The translations under genes were made by a program, and so were the position numbers. From Yponomeuta sedellus (lineage: Eukaryota > Arthropoda > Insecta > Lepidoptera > Yponomeutidae): a stretch of DNA of 64,000 bases. Location: contig OW203727.1 in NCBI GenBank assembly GCA_934045075.1, positions 24,069,311-24,133,310 of the forward strand, read 5' to 3'. Positions 32,095-43,245 of this stretch are shown here, one piece after another; within the stretch, counting starts at the first letter, position 1; every line of letters starts with the position of its first letter. The notes under the pieces were generated by a model. The model was not told the DNA's origin and did not search any database. It saw nothing but the letters and a program-made list of their open reading frames with translations.

Positions 32095-32690
32095 ATCTTA
32101 CTGAATAATAAAGCCACGTGAGTTCACTAGGGTACGAAATAAAACTCATCGCGTTTATTACTATCGACCGAATCGAATAAAAAAGAGAGAAAATAGAAAA
32201 AGAAAACATCCCACCGAGGAAATTGAATAAGAAAATTTTATTTTTACCTCTGAACGAATGAGGACAAACCAAGGACTGTCAGAGGGCTGCCTCACGATAC
32301 CGTCTGTACCGGGTACAGTGTACCCTTAAGCACCTTAAGGCTTCTGGTACTGCTAGCATCTGTCTCTCATCATCTCATAACATCCGTCTCGCCCGCACAT
32401 TGAACATTTATAACCGCACATTTATAATTATTGTAAAAAAATGACATTTAAATTTTAGTTGCATTTTTTGTTACAATTGAATAGGTGTTCTTAGTCAGAG
32501 ATCATAAAACGAGCTGTCTGACCATTACGAGAAAATCACGAATAAATTGTCAAGAAGAAAAAATAATCGTGGAATGTCAATTGAATCTTTGCCTAGCAGA
32601 GCCGATTTTATGGAAATATTTACAATTCATGGTTTACTGTGATAATTCTCTATCAAATGAAATAAAAAATGATTGTTCAAAGCACAGAAA
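32095..32690. other. Intergenic, nothing recognised
   Basis: AT-rich. The 121-codon frame at 32485-32850 runs into a SINE fragment and has no motif. Confidence 0.4.
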
Positions 32691-32692
32691 CT

Positions 32693-32755
32693 GCGATGCG
32701 ATGCAGGAAAAGACCCGTGCCCTAGCAGTGGGGACATACAAAGGGTTGATGTCAA
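32693..32755 (+). mobile_element. 5S-derived SINE 3' fragment
   Basis: GATGCAGGAAAAGACCCGTG and GCAGTGGGGACATACAAAGG. Confidence 0.6.
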
Positions 32756-32870
32756 CACAAAAACCGCAACTTAAAGTTAAACTATGTGTCTATTTCAAAA
32801 TCAAAGTCATTTGGGAGAAAGAATTGACAAAAAAACTCCAACTGTACTGATGTACATTGCATAGCTTTGC

Positions 32871-33255
32871 ATCTACTTAATCAGATGAATTATACAGCGT
32901 CCAGTGGTAGGTATCTTCACTCACACTAGATAGGTGAAGGGACCACTCCGACGCTGTAGTGCCTGGGACATGGTTTTATAGATGGTGTAGGCTTGCCCAG
33001 CACCTATACCATCCTGACAGCTTGGTCGGCCTAGTCCACAGGAAAGACTAGTCAATACGTGCGGAGCCAACCAAGCCGCGGGTTTCCTCACGATGTTTTC
33101 CTTCACCGTTTAGCGTGTGGTATTGCGACTACAAAATCGCAAATGTACGTAACTTTGAAATTAAACAAAGTCATTGGTACATGCCCGCACTCGGGATCGA
33201 ACCTGGGGCTCTCGCTTGCCAGTCCATGGTTCTACCCACTGAGCTACCACCGCTT
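32871..33255 (-). mobile_element. Long SINE-B unit (copy 1 of 2)
   Basis: Near-identical, apart from small indels, to 53248-53614. It joins a segment with CACTCCGACGCTGTAGTG and CTTGCCCAGCACCTATACC to the SINE-B body and its tRNA-like head (reversed: GCGGTGGTAGCTCAGTGGGT, B box GGTTCGATCCC). Confidence 0.75.
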
Positions 33256-33329
33256 ATTGCATAGCTTTAAACAAACTGTGTTTAATGTACCTATATTTCG
33301 TAACCAATTAACTTTTTTTTAGCCCTGTA

Positions 33330-33505
33330 AAGGGCACCCTCCGGAGAACACGGGGGAGGGAGGTTGTGAATGCTCATGCAAAACAGCACGGACCCGGCCG
33401 TGCTGCCAATGTGAGACTCACAAGAAGTGCGCCTACCCACTAAACAACACCTTGGTGCTACTTTTGGTCCTAAGGGCCCCGAAAGCGACATCGGAGCGAC
33501 CCCCT
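33330..33505. other. GC-rich repeat-like segment
   Basis: AACACGGGGGAGGGAGG to CCCCTCGAGGCC differs in base composition from its surroundings. No second copy seen in the window. Confidence 0.3.
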
Positions 33506-33510
33506 CGAGG

Positions 33511-33790
33511 CCTTCTTCTTCTTCTTCAGGCTACATTAGTCCACTGCTGGGCAAAGCCCTCCCCTAATGAGCGAAAGAATGTGCCATCATTAGGGGGTAA
33601 TGCCCATAATCCCCACGCTGGGCATGCGGGTTGGGGATCGCAGTTTGGTAGAATTGTATTGCAGGGGGCGCTGCTGCCCACCCTCCTGTTTGAGTCCTTT
33701 AGTCGCCTTATACGACACCCACGGGAAGAATTTGGGTTGGTGCTATTCTCTAGTCCGACACCATACAGCAATGCATATGGCGGCTAAATA
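33511..33790 (-). mobile_element. Short retroposon with RTE-like 3' end
   Basis: Reversed (GAA)n start, TCCACTGCTGGGCAAAGCCC, CCCACGCTGGGCATGCGGG and GTCGCCTTATACGACACCC. Same family as 8095-8335. Confidence 0.65.
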
Positions 33791-34149
33791 AAGAAATACA
33801 GCAGCTTCTGTCTCGCCTGCTCAGTTGAATCAGCGAAAAGAGAAAAAATAGAGCGGACCCTTTTATTATACCTCTATTAGGCGCGGAATGGGCTCCGAAT
33901 TGGCTAATAACCGGCTATCAGGTGAAAGGAATTCACTTGCCCCCCTGGCCGAGCCTTCGATTGCTTTGCGAACTGCCGCAACTTCGCGAAGGAAAGTCAG
34001 GGAAGAATCCAGATGGACCGTTTAGAAGAAAGTTTGTGTGTGATTGGTAGTTTAACGACGGGAGTCACGCGTTTGTAGGTAAATTTCAAATGTTGCGACA
34101 TTCCAATACATTGATTATCAAATTCTGACAGCTTAGTACAAAACGCGTC

Positions 34150-34372
34150 ACTCGTGCCATCTTCTTGTTCTTCAGACTATATTATTCCACTGCTGAACAT
34201 AGCGCTCCCCTAATGATCGCCATAGCGCCCTGTCTTCAGCTTGCCGCATTCAGCATCAGCCTGCAGTTTTTCGCAGATCGTCATCCCACCTGGTTGGAGG
34301 GCGTCCTACACAACGTTTGCCGAGTCGCCATAGGACTACGTAAATTTGTCTGACCTGCGAGGTCTCCATTCG
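34150..34372 (-). pseudogene. RTE-like LINE C-terminal fragment
   Basis: The reverse strand encodes a decayed version of the C-terminal end seen at 59101-59286: GATCTGCGAAAAACTGCAGG, then GCTGAATGCGGCAAGCTGAA, then the shared tail. Words for W-DDDL-K and MRQAED can still be traced. Confidence 0.6.
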
Positions 34373-34671
34373 AAGACATTAACGGATAACCGTAAACAAA
34401 TAATTGCAGCGATCGGAATACTGCCTGGATAATACGGCGATGCTAGTCGCGCGTTTATAATGTCAATAGTCGTGACTTTCTAGTTTGTCAAATTTTGACA
34501 TTTTTGCGCCACATAACGCGTCACCCCGCTACCCAAGCAGGACTCCGGTCACTTACATTTTTTGTTTGTAAACGGTAATTCGACAATAACTTCCAGTGGA
34601 GACAACAACAGACAAACCCCGAGAAGCGCGAGTAGAATGCTTGGGTACGAAACAAATCAATAGAAACTTAA

Positions 34672-34879
34672 AAACCTATTTAGAGGCTAAAAATTTCACC
34701 CATGCCGGGATTCGAACCCGCAACCTCTGGCTATCCGTACCAGCGCTCTACCAATTACTGGTACGGATAGCCAGAGGTTGCGGGTTCGAATCCCGGCATG
34801 GGTGAAATTTTTAGCCTCTAAATAGGTTTTTAAATTTGTTCCTTAGCACGGGTTAGTGCATTAAAAATAAAAATAGTGT
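34672..34879 (+). mobile_element. Fold-back tRNA-SINE (folds between D and anticodon arms)
   Basis: Exact 13-bp duplication AATAGAAACTTAA (34659-34671 and 34880-34892). Inverted tRNA half to CTCTACCAATTACTGG, then the sense half GTACGGATAGCCAGAGG, body and full 3' tail. Confidence 0.93.
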
Positions 34880-35202
34880 AATAGAAACTTAACCTAGCAG
34901 TGAAAAAGCATGCCCTTGAACAATAATGATAATCGTTATCTTTATGAAATAATAAACGATTCAATAATTTGGTTTAGAAGGTAGGACTTGTGCTGTAACA
35001 CCTTGCTCCTTGTCAAATTTCATGACTCTAAGTTAACAAGAAAGGTCTTAGGTTTTAGTTTTGTGTTCATTTGGTATTCATAGTGAGTTCGACTGTATGA
35101 AAAATGTATACCCCTAAATAAATAAAATTGTTCACATTGATATTTACATCTAAGTAGTGAGATGATTATTGTGGGTGAGGGGACCAAATTAACGGTTATA
35201 TC

Positions 35203-35432
35203 TAAAAACCTATTTAGAGGCTAAAAATTCCACTCATGTCGGGATTCGAACCCGCGACCTCTGGCTATCCGTGCCAGCGCTCTTTCCAACTGAGCTAATG
35301 GGCGACTCAGTTGGAAAGAGCGCTGGCACGGATAGCCAGAGGTCGCGGGTTCGAATTCCGACATGGGTGGAATTTTTAGCCTCTTAATAGGTTTTTAAAT
35401 TGTCCTTAGCACGGGTTAGTGTAGTAAAATAT
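35203..35432 (+). mobile_element. Fold-back tRNA-SINE (folds in the D arm)
   Basis: AAAAACCTATTTAGAGGC start, inverted tRNA-like part to CCAACTGAG, an 11-nt loop, then CTCAGTTGG and the sense part. Tail TTGTCCTTAGCACGGGTTAG. No clear target duplication. Confidence 0.85.
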
Positions 35433-35439
35433 AGAAATG

Positions 35440-36410
35440 AACAGATGGCGCTAGTTTTTGTCTATACTTGCACGCAGCATAAGGGCGCTAATTTTTAACC
35501 TAGGGAGAGGCTCCAGAAAAAGAAGACGGATTCTATTTATTCAAATGATCACGGAAAACAAAGTAAACTATTAGGTGATTACACTAAATATAGCAAGAAC
35601 ACAAAACAATCTATAGAAAACTTGTGAGGCATATTGAATAGAAGACAGTCGGGTGCCATATAATAATGTAAGGCACTCAGCCACGTCGAACTCCAAACAT
35701 CTTAGGTGCATCCGTGACAACAAAAACGGGACTCCAACTCAGCATACATTACTGGTGTGCTATGGATAGATAACACCAGCATAACTGACAAAAAGAAGAA
35801 GAATAGGTTTTCATATTATCAGAAGTCTTAGACAATGGACATTCTATGAGTTCCATTATCAACACTCCCGCTGGACAGAACGGCGCAATTCGATCGAATT
35901 GCTGTTTTTGTTTTCGCACCTTTAATTTAATTCAGTTTCTGTTACTTCACGCGATGCCCTTTACGCCGAACGGCTAGGCTTAGCTTCGTTGTCATTGTTA
36001 GGTAATAGGAGAGATCGTAAAGTGACAATGTAAAGGCAGATACAGTCGAAGCAAAAGCGTCTGTGCTTAGATACACGCTCAAAGTGCTGCATAGGTTAGG
36101 ATCTATCTAACATTCGATTTAAAGATGGGCGATTGTGAGTGACATCTCTTTTCGAATCATCTGAATGTACTAATGTTAGTAAATTACTAACATTCATTTT
36201 CGAATAAGTCTTACTAATATAACTAACTTACTAATCTCCTTGAATGCGATGCACGCATGCAAGAATAAAAGCGAGATATCTTCAAATATGTTGAGAAACT
36301 GTCGAGATGCCCCGAGTCGGACTCAGTTTCTGAAATAAGTGCTCTGCCTTTCATTTCGCTTGCTTTAGTGATAATATTCGAAAACACGACTACTGACGGA
36401 AAGACGTTAG
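35440..36410. other. Intergenic, nothing recognised
   Basis: A small inverted pair (GAATGTACTAATGTTAGTAA ... TTACTAACATTC) lies at 36162-36197. No gene. Confidence 0.4.
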
Positions 36411-36417
36411 TCATTTC

Positions 36418-36560
36418 AAAGCACGGAAGCGCTCGGAAAAATGCCACTAGCGGTAGTCACGGGACGGTCACCCATCCTGTACCTGACCGCGCCTGTTCTT
36501 GCTTAACTCAAGTGATTCATTCCAATCACTCGGTTCGCCTAGGCCAAGGGAGAGGTATAT
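36418..36560 (-). mobile_element. 5S-derived SINE, head half
   Basis: Holds the 5S-like part (CATCCTGTACCTGACCGCGCC) and the extreme 5' end with CCAATCACTCGGTTCGCC. The 3' half is missing. Confidence 0.65.
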
Positions 36561-36561
36561 A

Positions 36562-37015
36562 TACAAATAAGAATATTCTATCTATCTATCTAAGTGCGGA
36601 AGTCACAGGTCTAACTATCTCTCCATCTCTTCCTGTTTGTGGTCATCTCCTGCCAACTCGGTAAAAAGGTTGTTTTTTTGGGAAAGTTACTTAATTACCT
36701 TAGTTCCGGAACCACTCACTTGAATTTTCTTCGCAAGAGTCCGGCCAGGTTTCACTATCTGTAATTGATTTCGGAATATAATTAATATTAATTGATGTAC
36801 TCGTACTTATATGCATGATTGGCATCCTTGTCACCCAGCTACTCTAGATCTTAGCTATTTGGTAAAAAATATTTATTGGTTCAGGTTTAATATTGTCCGG
36901 CAGTAATTTTATGTATAAACTTTAGCCTGTTCCCTTTTTTTCCAAATAAATAAAATATTAATTACGGGGCAAACAAAATATATTGTGCAAAAATAATATA
37001 CACTAATTAAAAAAA
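36562..37015. other. Intergenic, nothing recognised
   Basis: A short (TCTA)n at 36577-36592 and a word GTCCGGCCAGGTTTCAC near 36740, related to fold-back pieces at 49110 and 62737. Confidence 0.35.
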
Positions 37016-37560
37016 TATTTTATTGCAATCGAGATATTACGTTGTCTGATTTGAGAAGTGTACAAAAGATGAGTTTCCACCTATCTGTACCCCACTGGGC
37101 TTGTCCACCTGCGCACCGAATTAGCATATAAATCCATCTCTCACACGCTCGTCTAAGCACGACACAACCGCTGAGGTAATTTGACACAATCAGTGACAAC
37201 CCAAAGCAACTTTTGTATTCCAAACTAGCACTTACACCTCAAGAGATAAGGCCTACGGCGGTTCTCAATAACTTAACAGATTCACAGCCTCGTCTTGCCC
37301 AACACAATAGGAGCTGGTCATCCACGTTTTTGTATTGCTTGTTAGAGATGTAGAAGACCAATGGTGTATGTTCTTTATTCGAGGCAAAGCTTTGCAGGTC
37401 ATTAAATCGCACGCCAGGAAGATGCTGGCAGTGTTGAAAATGCCAGTGAGAGTCAAAAGGTTAACTTGAAGAAATGGCTTATTAGCTGGTAGCGTCTTAG
37501 GTTTCGCAATAGTACCGTTGCACAAGAATAGGCTGCTGCGTTAATTACCTGTAAAACAAT
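37010..37560 (-). other. Possible decayed coding region, unassigned
   Basis: Two adjacent reverse frames (37265-37525 and 37020-37223) are open in different phases. AATAAAATATT follows the second one directly, like a 3' end. A third-phase stretch near 37480-37555 reads INAAAYSCATVLLRNLRRYQ. Base composition is higher in GC than the flanks. No family recognised; a broken gene or retroposon is possible. Confidence 0.25.
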
Positions 37561-38365
37561 GTAAATGCAAATACCAAAGGTTAGACTAATTAAAGAAGGC
37601 TATTTGCCTCTCGATCATTCAATATTGCCGTCTATATTGTGTGAACAAGAGTACGTTCAAGTTATACACTACTTATGCTATATCGACAAAACCGACCTAA
37701 GTTATCAAGGTCAAGTTATTAATTATCTACCCATCCTATGCCTTAGAATCGGAAAGTAAAGTCACAACTGTAGATTGTGTAAGTTTATGTATAAAAATTG
37801 TGATCAAGACTTCCACGATAAACATTAGCAACTTGACAAATGATGTCATTGCAGTTTTTTCATGTTTCCGTGTGAATAAATAAATAACAACGGAAACATT
37901 GCGATACAGTCGATAGAACGAAAACCTTACAAACGTTATACTACGGGCGGTTTAGCAAAAAAAATACAGGTCAACTGTACCACTATTACGCGGCAAACAC
38001 ACAGCCGTCAACGACTCCCAACAAAAAGCCAACCAATAATTAAGGCCATATCCCACCGGCCGCTGACCGCCGACGGGCCACCCGTCAGCCGCAACGGGCC
38101 GTATAGAGAGGTAGGCCAGCGGGCCCATTTAGCACCATTACCATACGTCACGGGGCTTGTGTCGCGTGAATCACTCACCTGCCCGGGTAACTGCCCCGTT
38201 GGTGCGTGACGCCCGGGTAATGTACGAGCGCCTTTATTGCACTAGCCACCGTTTTTGGAAGTTCATTGTTGCATGGTTGCAAGGGGTAGTTATGGAGGCT
38301 AAGGTGTGCGTGAATTTGGCGCGTTGAGGTGATGTTTTTTTAAGGTGCTCGGGAGTGCTAACCAG
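37561..38365. other. Intergenic, nothing recognised
   Basis: A GC-rich stretch at 38045-38230 (CCGCTGACCGCCGACGGGCC) stands out from the AT-rich flanks; no gene seen in it. Confidence 0.35.
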
Positions 38366-38371
38366 CCAATG

Positions 38372-38862
38372 CAAAAAAATCATAGCTTGTGTTATATTAC
38401 ATGAGAAATCTTAACAACTGTGACAACAATTATACTATTTTTATTTTTAATGCACTAACCCGTGCTAAGGACAAATTTAAAAACCTATTTAGAGGCTAAA
38501 AATTTCACCCATGTACGTAATACAGAGAATAGTGTAAAGAGGTTCGAAATTTCACTGATGCCGGTGAGTCGCCCATTGGCTCAATTGGTAGAGCGCTGGC
38601 ACGGATAGCCAGAGGTTGCGGGTTCGAATCCCGGCTTGGGTGAAATTTTTAGCCTCTAAATAGGTTTTTAAATGTGATAACAATTTTTAGAACTTACAGT
38701 CTAGAGCCTAGAATCCACAACCAAGGACTTTAATCCCTTTCCGCCAAGAAAGGTTGTTTTTAGCGTAAATTGCTTAAAGTTTTAATCTATTGATCATAGG
38801 TTCTAGACTGTTAGTTCTAATAATTGTTATCACAGTTGGTAAGATTTTTCATATTCACTTTA
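38372..38862. mobile_element. Palindromic MITE, split by a SINE
   Basis: The left arm (GAGAAATCTTAACAACTG, and after the SINE TTTTTAGAACTTACAGTCTA) is mirrored by the right arm (TAGACTGTTAGTTCTAATAA, then CACAGTTGGTAAGATTTTTC). A half copy without the SINE lies at 59399-59520. Confidence 0.8.
38432..38672 (-). mobile_element. Fold-back tRNA-SINE with complete tRNA-like head
   Basis: Duplication TGTGACAACAATT / TGTGATAACAATT (38419-38431 and 38673-38685, one mismatch). Tail at the left. A 71-nt tRNA-like segment at 38571-38641 can fold into a cloverleaf: acceptor GCCCATT with a 3' TTGGGT, anticodon stem CTGGC/GCCAG, T arm GCGGGTTCGAATCCCGG. The anticodon loop ACGGATA lacks the usual U33, so it is not a functional tRNA. 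Confidence 0.92.
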
Positions 38863-38871
38863 AGATAATAG

Positions 38872-39075
38872 TACATTACACAACTAGGGTGGTAATACAA
38901 AGAAAGGCCGAGCTGCAAGCGAGGGACGTAAATATGCGATCGAGAGCTTTCTTTATTTCCTCCCGTGTTGTGTACATCTTTTTATGTCTACACTTGGCCA
39001 GAAAGCGGCTTTTTCCGTACGCGCAGCGTGCGGAAAAAGCCACTTTATTGCCAGGTGTGGCATAAAAACGTATTA
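38872..39075 (+). mobile_element. Non-autonomous TIR element (copy of 17138-17572)
   Basis: Starts AATAGTACATTACACAACTA and runs to the central palindrome GGCTTTTTCCGTACGCGCAG / GTGCGGAAAAAGCC. It lacks the minisatellite and the right terminal repeat. Confidence 0.75.
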
Positions 39076-39079
39076 TAAA

Positions 39080-40380
39080 ACAAGTCATGATTTTTTTCCT
39101 TTGGTGGCGCTAGTTAGCGCCTCGAAACGCCTTAAGTGTCCCTTCATAATTTGCGGTTTGGCCCTTTATACTATCATCATCATTCAATGTAACATAAATC
39201 GCGGAACTACTTTACTCTACTTTGTTTGCTTTTTATTACATTAACCTCTTGTTTCTCTGGGCTGTTATTCTTTATTTCCTTCTAGTCCTCGGAATCCCAA
39301 AACTCGGAATCCAAAAGTCCGACTCACTGGTCTCCTCCACACAGGGTATCCTAGCGAGGGGACCAGGCTTGCAACTCCTATTACGGGTTGAACTTAGTAG
39401 GCCACTAAATCAAGGAATCTTCTGAACGTATTTCCAGTTTTTTAGGCTTAATTCTAACCCTGTATGTACCTACTAAAAGGCAAATAAATGAATAAATAAA
39501 TAATTCAGCCACAGGAAGTCCACTGCTGGTCATAGACATTGTGAAACGTGTGATTCGTGTGGCAATTAGATTGCCGGGCTTATATCTTCGTGAGAAGTGC
39601 GAAATGAGTTCAGGGACGGATCCAAGTATTGACAGTGTTGTGGTCGGGCGACGGATCGCCCAAAATAGAAGACATACATTTTGATAAAACGTAGTGCCAT
39701 GAAAGTGCACTGAAGGTAGGTATCTTTCTGGAGAAAGAGCTCTTGGGATAGACGGGGAAGTCTAGGGATCCCCAAACCTCTCAGTGCACCCATCGACGAC
39801 GAAGACAGACTTTGTAAGTGCCTTGTTTTTTCATTAGTTTTTAAGTATTAGTATTGTGGTGCGTCCTTTACCCAATAGTCATCCTCCATGAATTTCCAGA
39901 AAGATCGGTTGGTAACGGCTTGCATCAATTCAATTGAATCAAATTTATTTCAACGTAAAGAACTTACCTACATTCTGTTTGCTGAATGTCAAAGTACAAT
40001 GTAACAAATAAATATAGGTAAATTACTCAACATACGTGTTATTATTATTTTGTCTCTAATTGATTGACCTGACAGATTGCATAATTATTATGATATTGAC
40101 ATGTAATATTTTCTTTTTGACATTTGTAAATTTGATTATTATTTCTACATTGGATTGTTATTATGTACGGAGTCTTGACTTGTAATTAATATTACCAATA
40201 AATGATGTCTATGTCTAACATGAAAGTGAAAGGGCAGTTCTGGGAGGTATCAAACTGTGAATGGACTCGTCTATGACGTACGTGGTACGAGTAGGTACAA
40301 TACGTGGTGAGTGGTGATGCTGCACTTATGAGTCTGACACTTGACTTTCATTCACACATAAGGCATCTATAATAAAATTC
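39080..40380. other. Intergenic with small repeat scraps
   Basis: Pieces at 39340-39370 (CAGGGTATCCTAG), 39507-39537 and 39898-39925 match small repeats elsewhere. No gene recognised. Confidence 0.4.
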
Positions 40381-40382
40381 AG

Positions 40383-40705
40383 AACCGCTCGTGGCCTAAG
40401 TTGAGCAACAACAGGAGCGGTCAGGTACTGGATGGGTGACCATGCGGTGACTACCGCTGGTTGCATTTTTTCCAAACGCCTTCGTGCTTCGCAAGGCAAC
40501 TTAAGCCTTTGGTGCCGGCTGTCATGTAATGGCAGTCGCTAAGCCGTGTCAGAGGCCTTAAGGGCGGCTTCATAACTTCTGACCCTTAAGGCCCGCCACT
40601 GTCTTACAATCCTCAACCAACCCGAACTTGGCCCCCGTGGTGGAGTATGGCTTAACCTATCTCCATGCCCCAGCAGTGGAGACATACAGAGAGTTGGTAT
40701 CATAT
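40383..40705 (+). mobile_element. Full-length 5S-derived SINE
   Basis: GAGCAACAACAGGAGCGGTC followed by AGGTACTGGATGGGTGACC is the clearest 5S-like promoter segment in the window. The complete body and the tail GCCCCAGCAGTGGAGACATA follow. Confidence 0.8.
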
Positions 40706-41030
40706 CATCAAACAAAATCCATATACAAAATAACATGTACAAGACAAAATCACACTACATATAAACAAAGAGAAAGAACAGAGTGCTTAGTGCGAGTTTG
40801 ACAGATCCAATCGAATAACTTCACTACCGCGTTAATCGAGCATTGAGTAAGGTACGGGCGGCCAATAAGGCCGGCTAAGCGGGAATTAAAATAAATCAAA
40901 AACTGTTCCAACAAATCAACAAATTTTAATGTAATTTAAACTTTTATATTAATAACTATCTAATAAAAACGGAAAACGGACACTTATGCCATAATTATAG
41001 TCTTAATTAAACATTTTTAAAAAAACTGTA

Positions 41031-41071
41031 CTTAGGCCTTATTAAACTATGGTAGTATAATAAGGCCTAAG
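41031..41071. repeat. Perfect 14-bp palindrome containing AGGCCTTATT
   Basis: CTTAGGCCTTATTA at 41031-41044 is exactly complementary to 41058-41071, spacer 13 nt. Confidence 0.92.
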
Positions 41072-41180
41072 ACTTTAAACTTCAAAAATAAACAAAATAA
41101 ACTTCTTATATTTGGTAATTGAGATCAATTGTAATGCGATAATCACAGTAAAGACTTAAAAATAACATTTTTTTTTCAAA

Positions 41181-41600
41181 TTAGGAACAATCTGGACACT
41201 CAAAATCATCGACGTCCTCCTCTGACAAACCAACGCTCTCCTCGTGGCACCACTTGCTGCATTTGCAACACATCCTCATAGCAGTCTCTTGGTCCTGGTA
41301 ACATGCGTGACAGTACCAACTTTCTCTATTTCCTTTATTGCTCTCAGCTCTGGTCTTTGTAATTTTTGAGGTCTTTTTTTCTATTTTGTTCTTACTAAAC
41401 AGGTCTTTGGTAACTGGTGTTCCTCTGTAATTTATGGCCTTTCTTCTGACTGTTGGTGTCTTTTCTGTATTTTTAGCTGGTGTAGGCGGGAGTTGCTTAA
41501 ATGTTGTTCTGTTTACTTGAACGAGGGGTACATTATCCTTATCATCAGACCTGGAACATTGTACTGCTTGGACTGCTGCCACTAGCTTCTCTTCAGACTA
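41181..41600 (-). CDS. PHD-like zinc-finger protein, terminal exon or transposon remnant
   Basis: A reverse-strand frame of about 135 codons with no internal stop. The first 90 residues are basic and low in structure (TPAKNTEKTPTVRRKAINYR). The end carries a cysteine-rich finger: WYCHACYQDQ, MRMCCKCSKWCHEESVGL, FECPDCS and the stop. This is the spacing of a PHD-type finger, though one expected Cys (HEEC) is Ser. The frame has no ATG near its start. TGTAG just before 41600 could be a splice acceptor, so this may be a last exon. C-terminal fingers of this type occur in proteins encoded by insect DNA transposons and in chromatin factors; I cannot tell which. AATAAGGCC words surround it. Confidence 0.5.
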
Positions 41601-41891
41601 CAATGCTCGCTTGGGGGGCATTGTGTGCGATTATGCGAGATGCCTGAAACCCACAAATCATTTTATTATAAAACAGTTGTAATTTATAGTTCTAAAGGCC
41701 TTAATTACGTAATCACCTTAAGGAGGTTAATAAGGCCTAGGGTCGATTTCTATAGGCCTTATTAACAACCGACCAAGTTGTCGGGAAATTTTAAAAATAA
41801 ACTTATTTCGTCTAATTTATAATGTTTTGTACAGCACAGGTCTTCAAAACATTAACTAATAGAATGTAAAACTGCAAAATAATGTAGAAAA

Positions 41892-42052
41892 ATAATGTAC
41901 GTAATACAGAGAATATTGTAAAGAGGTTCGAAATTTCACTGATGCCGTGAGTCGCCCATTGGCTCAATTGGTAGAGCGCTAGTACGGATAGCCAGAGGTT
42001 GCGGGTTCGAATCCCGGCATGGGTAAAATTTTTAGCCTCTAAATAGGTTTTT
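41892..42052 (-). mobile_element. Fold-back tRNA-SINE, tail-less copy
   Basis: Exact 15-bp duplication AAATAATGTAGAAAA (41877-41891 and 42053-42067). Contains GTACGTAATACAGAGAATAT, the whole tRNA-like head and body to AAATAGGTTTTTAA. The unique 3' tail is absent. Confidence 0.92.
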
Positions 42053-42130
42053 AAATAATGTAGAAAAGTTAATTTTTTGTTAAAATACTTACGATTTGTT
42101 CGACCTTTAAATTATAGATCGAGATGTGCG

Positions 42131-42159
42131 TCCGCCGGCCACGATGAGTGGCCGGCGGA
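42131..42159. repeat. Perfect 12-bp GC-rich palindrome
   Basis: TCCGCCGGCCAC at 42131-42142 is exactly complementary to 42148-42159, with a 5-nt spacer, in AT-rich surroundings. Confidence 0.92.
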
Positions 42160-42835
42160 AATTATTACTAATAGATTCATAAGAAACGCAATAAAAAATA
42201 AAGCGTAGAGATGATAAATATATATCTTTTTTTTTAAATGTTCTGACCCCCTGGACATTATCAGCTTTCCAGTTCATATCACCGATAGTCACTATTACTT
42301 TAACAGTATAATCAAAACATAAGAAAGTAACTCAAGCAAAGAGTGAACAGTGGGAGATCAGATCCACCTGCCTGCGAAGGGTTGAGCGCTGCGGCGCATT
42401 AGTTAGCATGAATTAAGAACCGTATCTCCGCCAGATTAATGAAGATATCGCTCCAGACTAATATTGCTATCTACAGGGTGCTGCCTTATTGGCTATGTCG
42501 CCGTTGAGTCGAACATGTATGAACAGGAGTGCCTGAGAAAATCCTCTTAGCAACAATAGTTGAACTGAGGGTTATAGGTTTTTCTCAGGCGCTGAGAATT
42601 ATAGTGGTATTTACCTAATTACAAAGTTGTATGGCTACGCGCTAACCGTTAAGGAAAACGTCGTGAGGAAACCTGCGGTCGGTTTGCTGCGCCCGTGTTG
42701 CTAGTCTCTCCTGTGGGCTAGCCGCCTAAGCAGTCAGGTTGATTTAGTTATATATTAAACTGCGATTATTTCAAAATAAGGTAATTACGTTTTACTTAGT
42801 AAAAATCGCGATTAGACCCGTATCTAAGAATACCT
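42160..42835. other. Intergenic, nothing recognised
   Basis: No gene. A SINE-B-like scrap (CGTGAGGAAACCTGC) lies at 42660. Confidence 0.35.
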
Positions 42836-42839
42836 ACAT

Positions 42840-43095
42840 CTTCTTCTTATTTTTCAGGCCCTCTCCTAATGAGCGCCATAACGCTCTGATTTCAGCTTGC
42901 CGCATCCAGAATCTGCCCGCAGATTGAGATTTTTCGCAGATCGTCATCCCACCAGGTCGAAGGGCGTCCTACACTACGTTTGCCGAGTCGCGGTCTCCAC
43001 TTAAGAAGACGTTTACTCCAATGGTTGTCGGTTCTTTGCGAGATATGGCCAGTCCATTGCCACTTCCGCTCGCTAATTCTCTGCGGTGTCGATAA
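42840..43095 (-). pseudogene. RTE-like LINE C-terminal fragment
   Basis: Reverse strand of the same LINE end as 59060-59311. It holds TGGCAATGGACTGGCC, the arms around CGTAGTGTAGGACGCC, and GCAGATTCTGGATGCGGC. Frameshifts are present. Confidence 0.65.
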
Positions 43096-43109
43096 CTTTG
43101 GTTCTCATT

Positions 43110-43245
43110 TATACACGGGTTCGAACCCCGGCTGGGGACAAAAAAAACCCCAAGTCTAGGATGTTTACATGTTTGTGATGTCGTTGTTTCTGGTTCCCAC
43201 GACGCATGGTGTTCTAGTGTGGGGCCAGAAGCAATGTATGTGCCT
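43110..43245 (+). mobile_element. tRNA-headed SINE, family A (sense)
   Basis: GGGTTCGAACCCCGGCTGGG, then GTTTACATGTTTGTGATGTC and TGGGGCCAGAAGCAATGTAT. The first half of the tRNA-like head is lost. Confidence 0.65.

Noticed and set aside
38571..38641. Functional tRNA gene with GGA anticodon
   Set aside because: The anticodon loop ACGGATA lacks U33, a serine tRNA should have a long variable arm, and the segment lies in a retroposon with target duplications. The same applies to 41954-42024 and 46580-46652.
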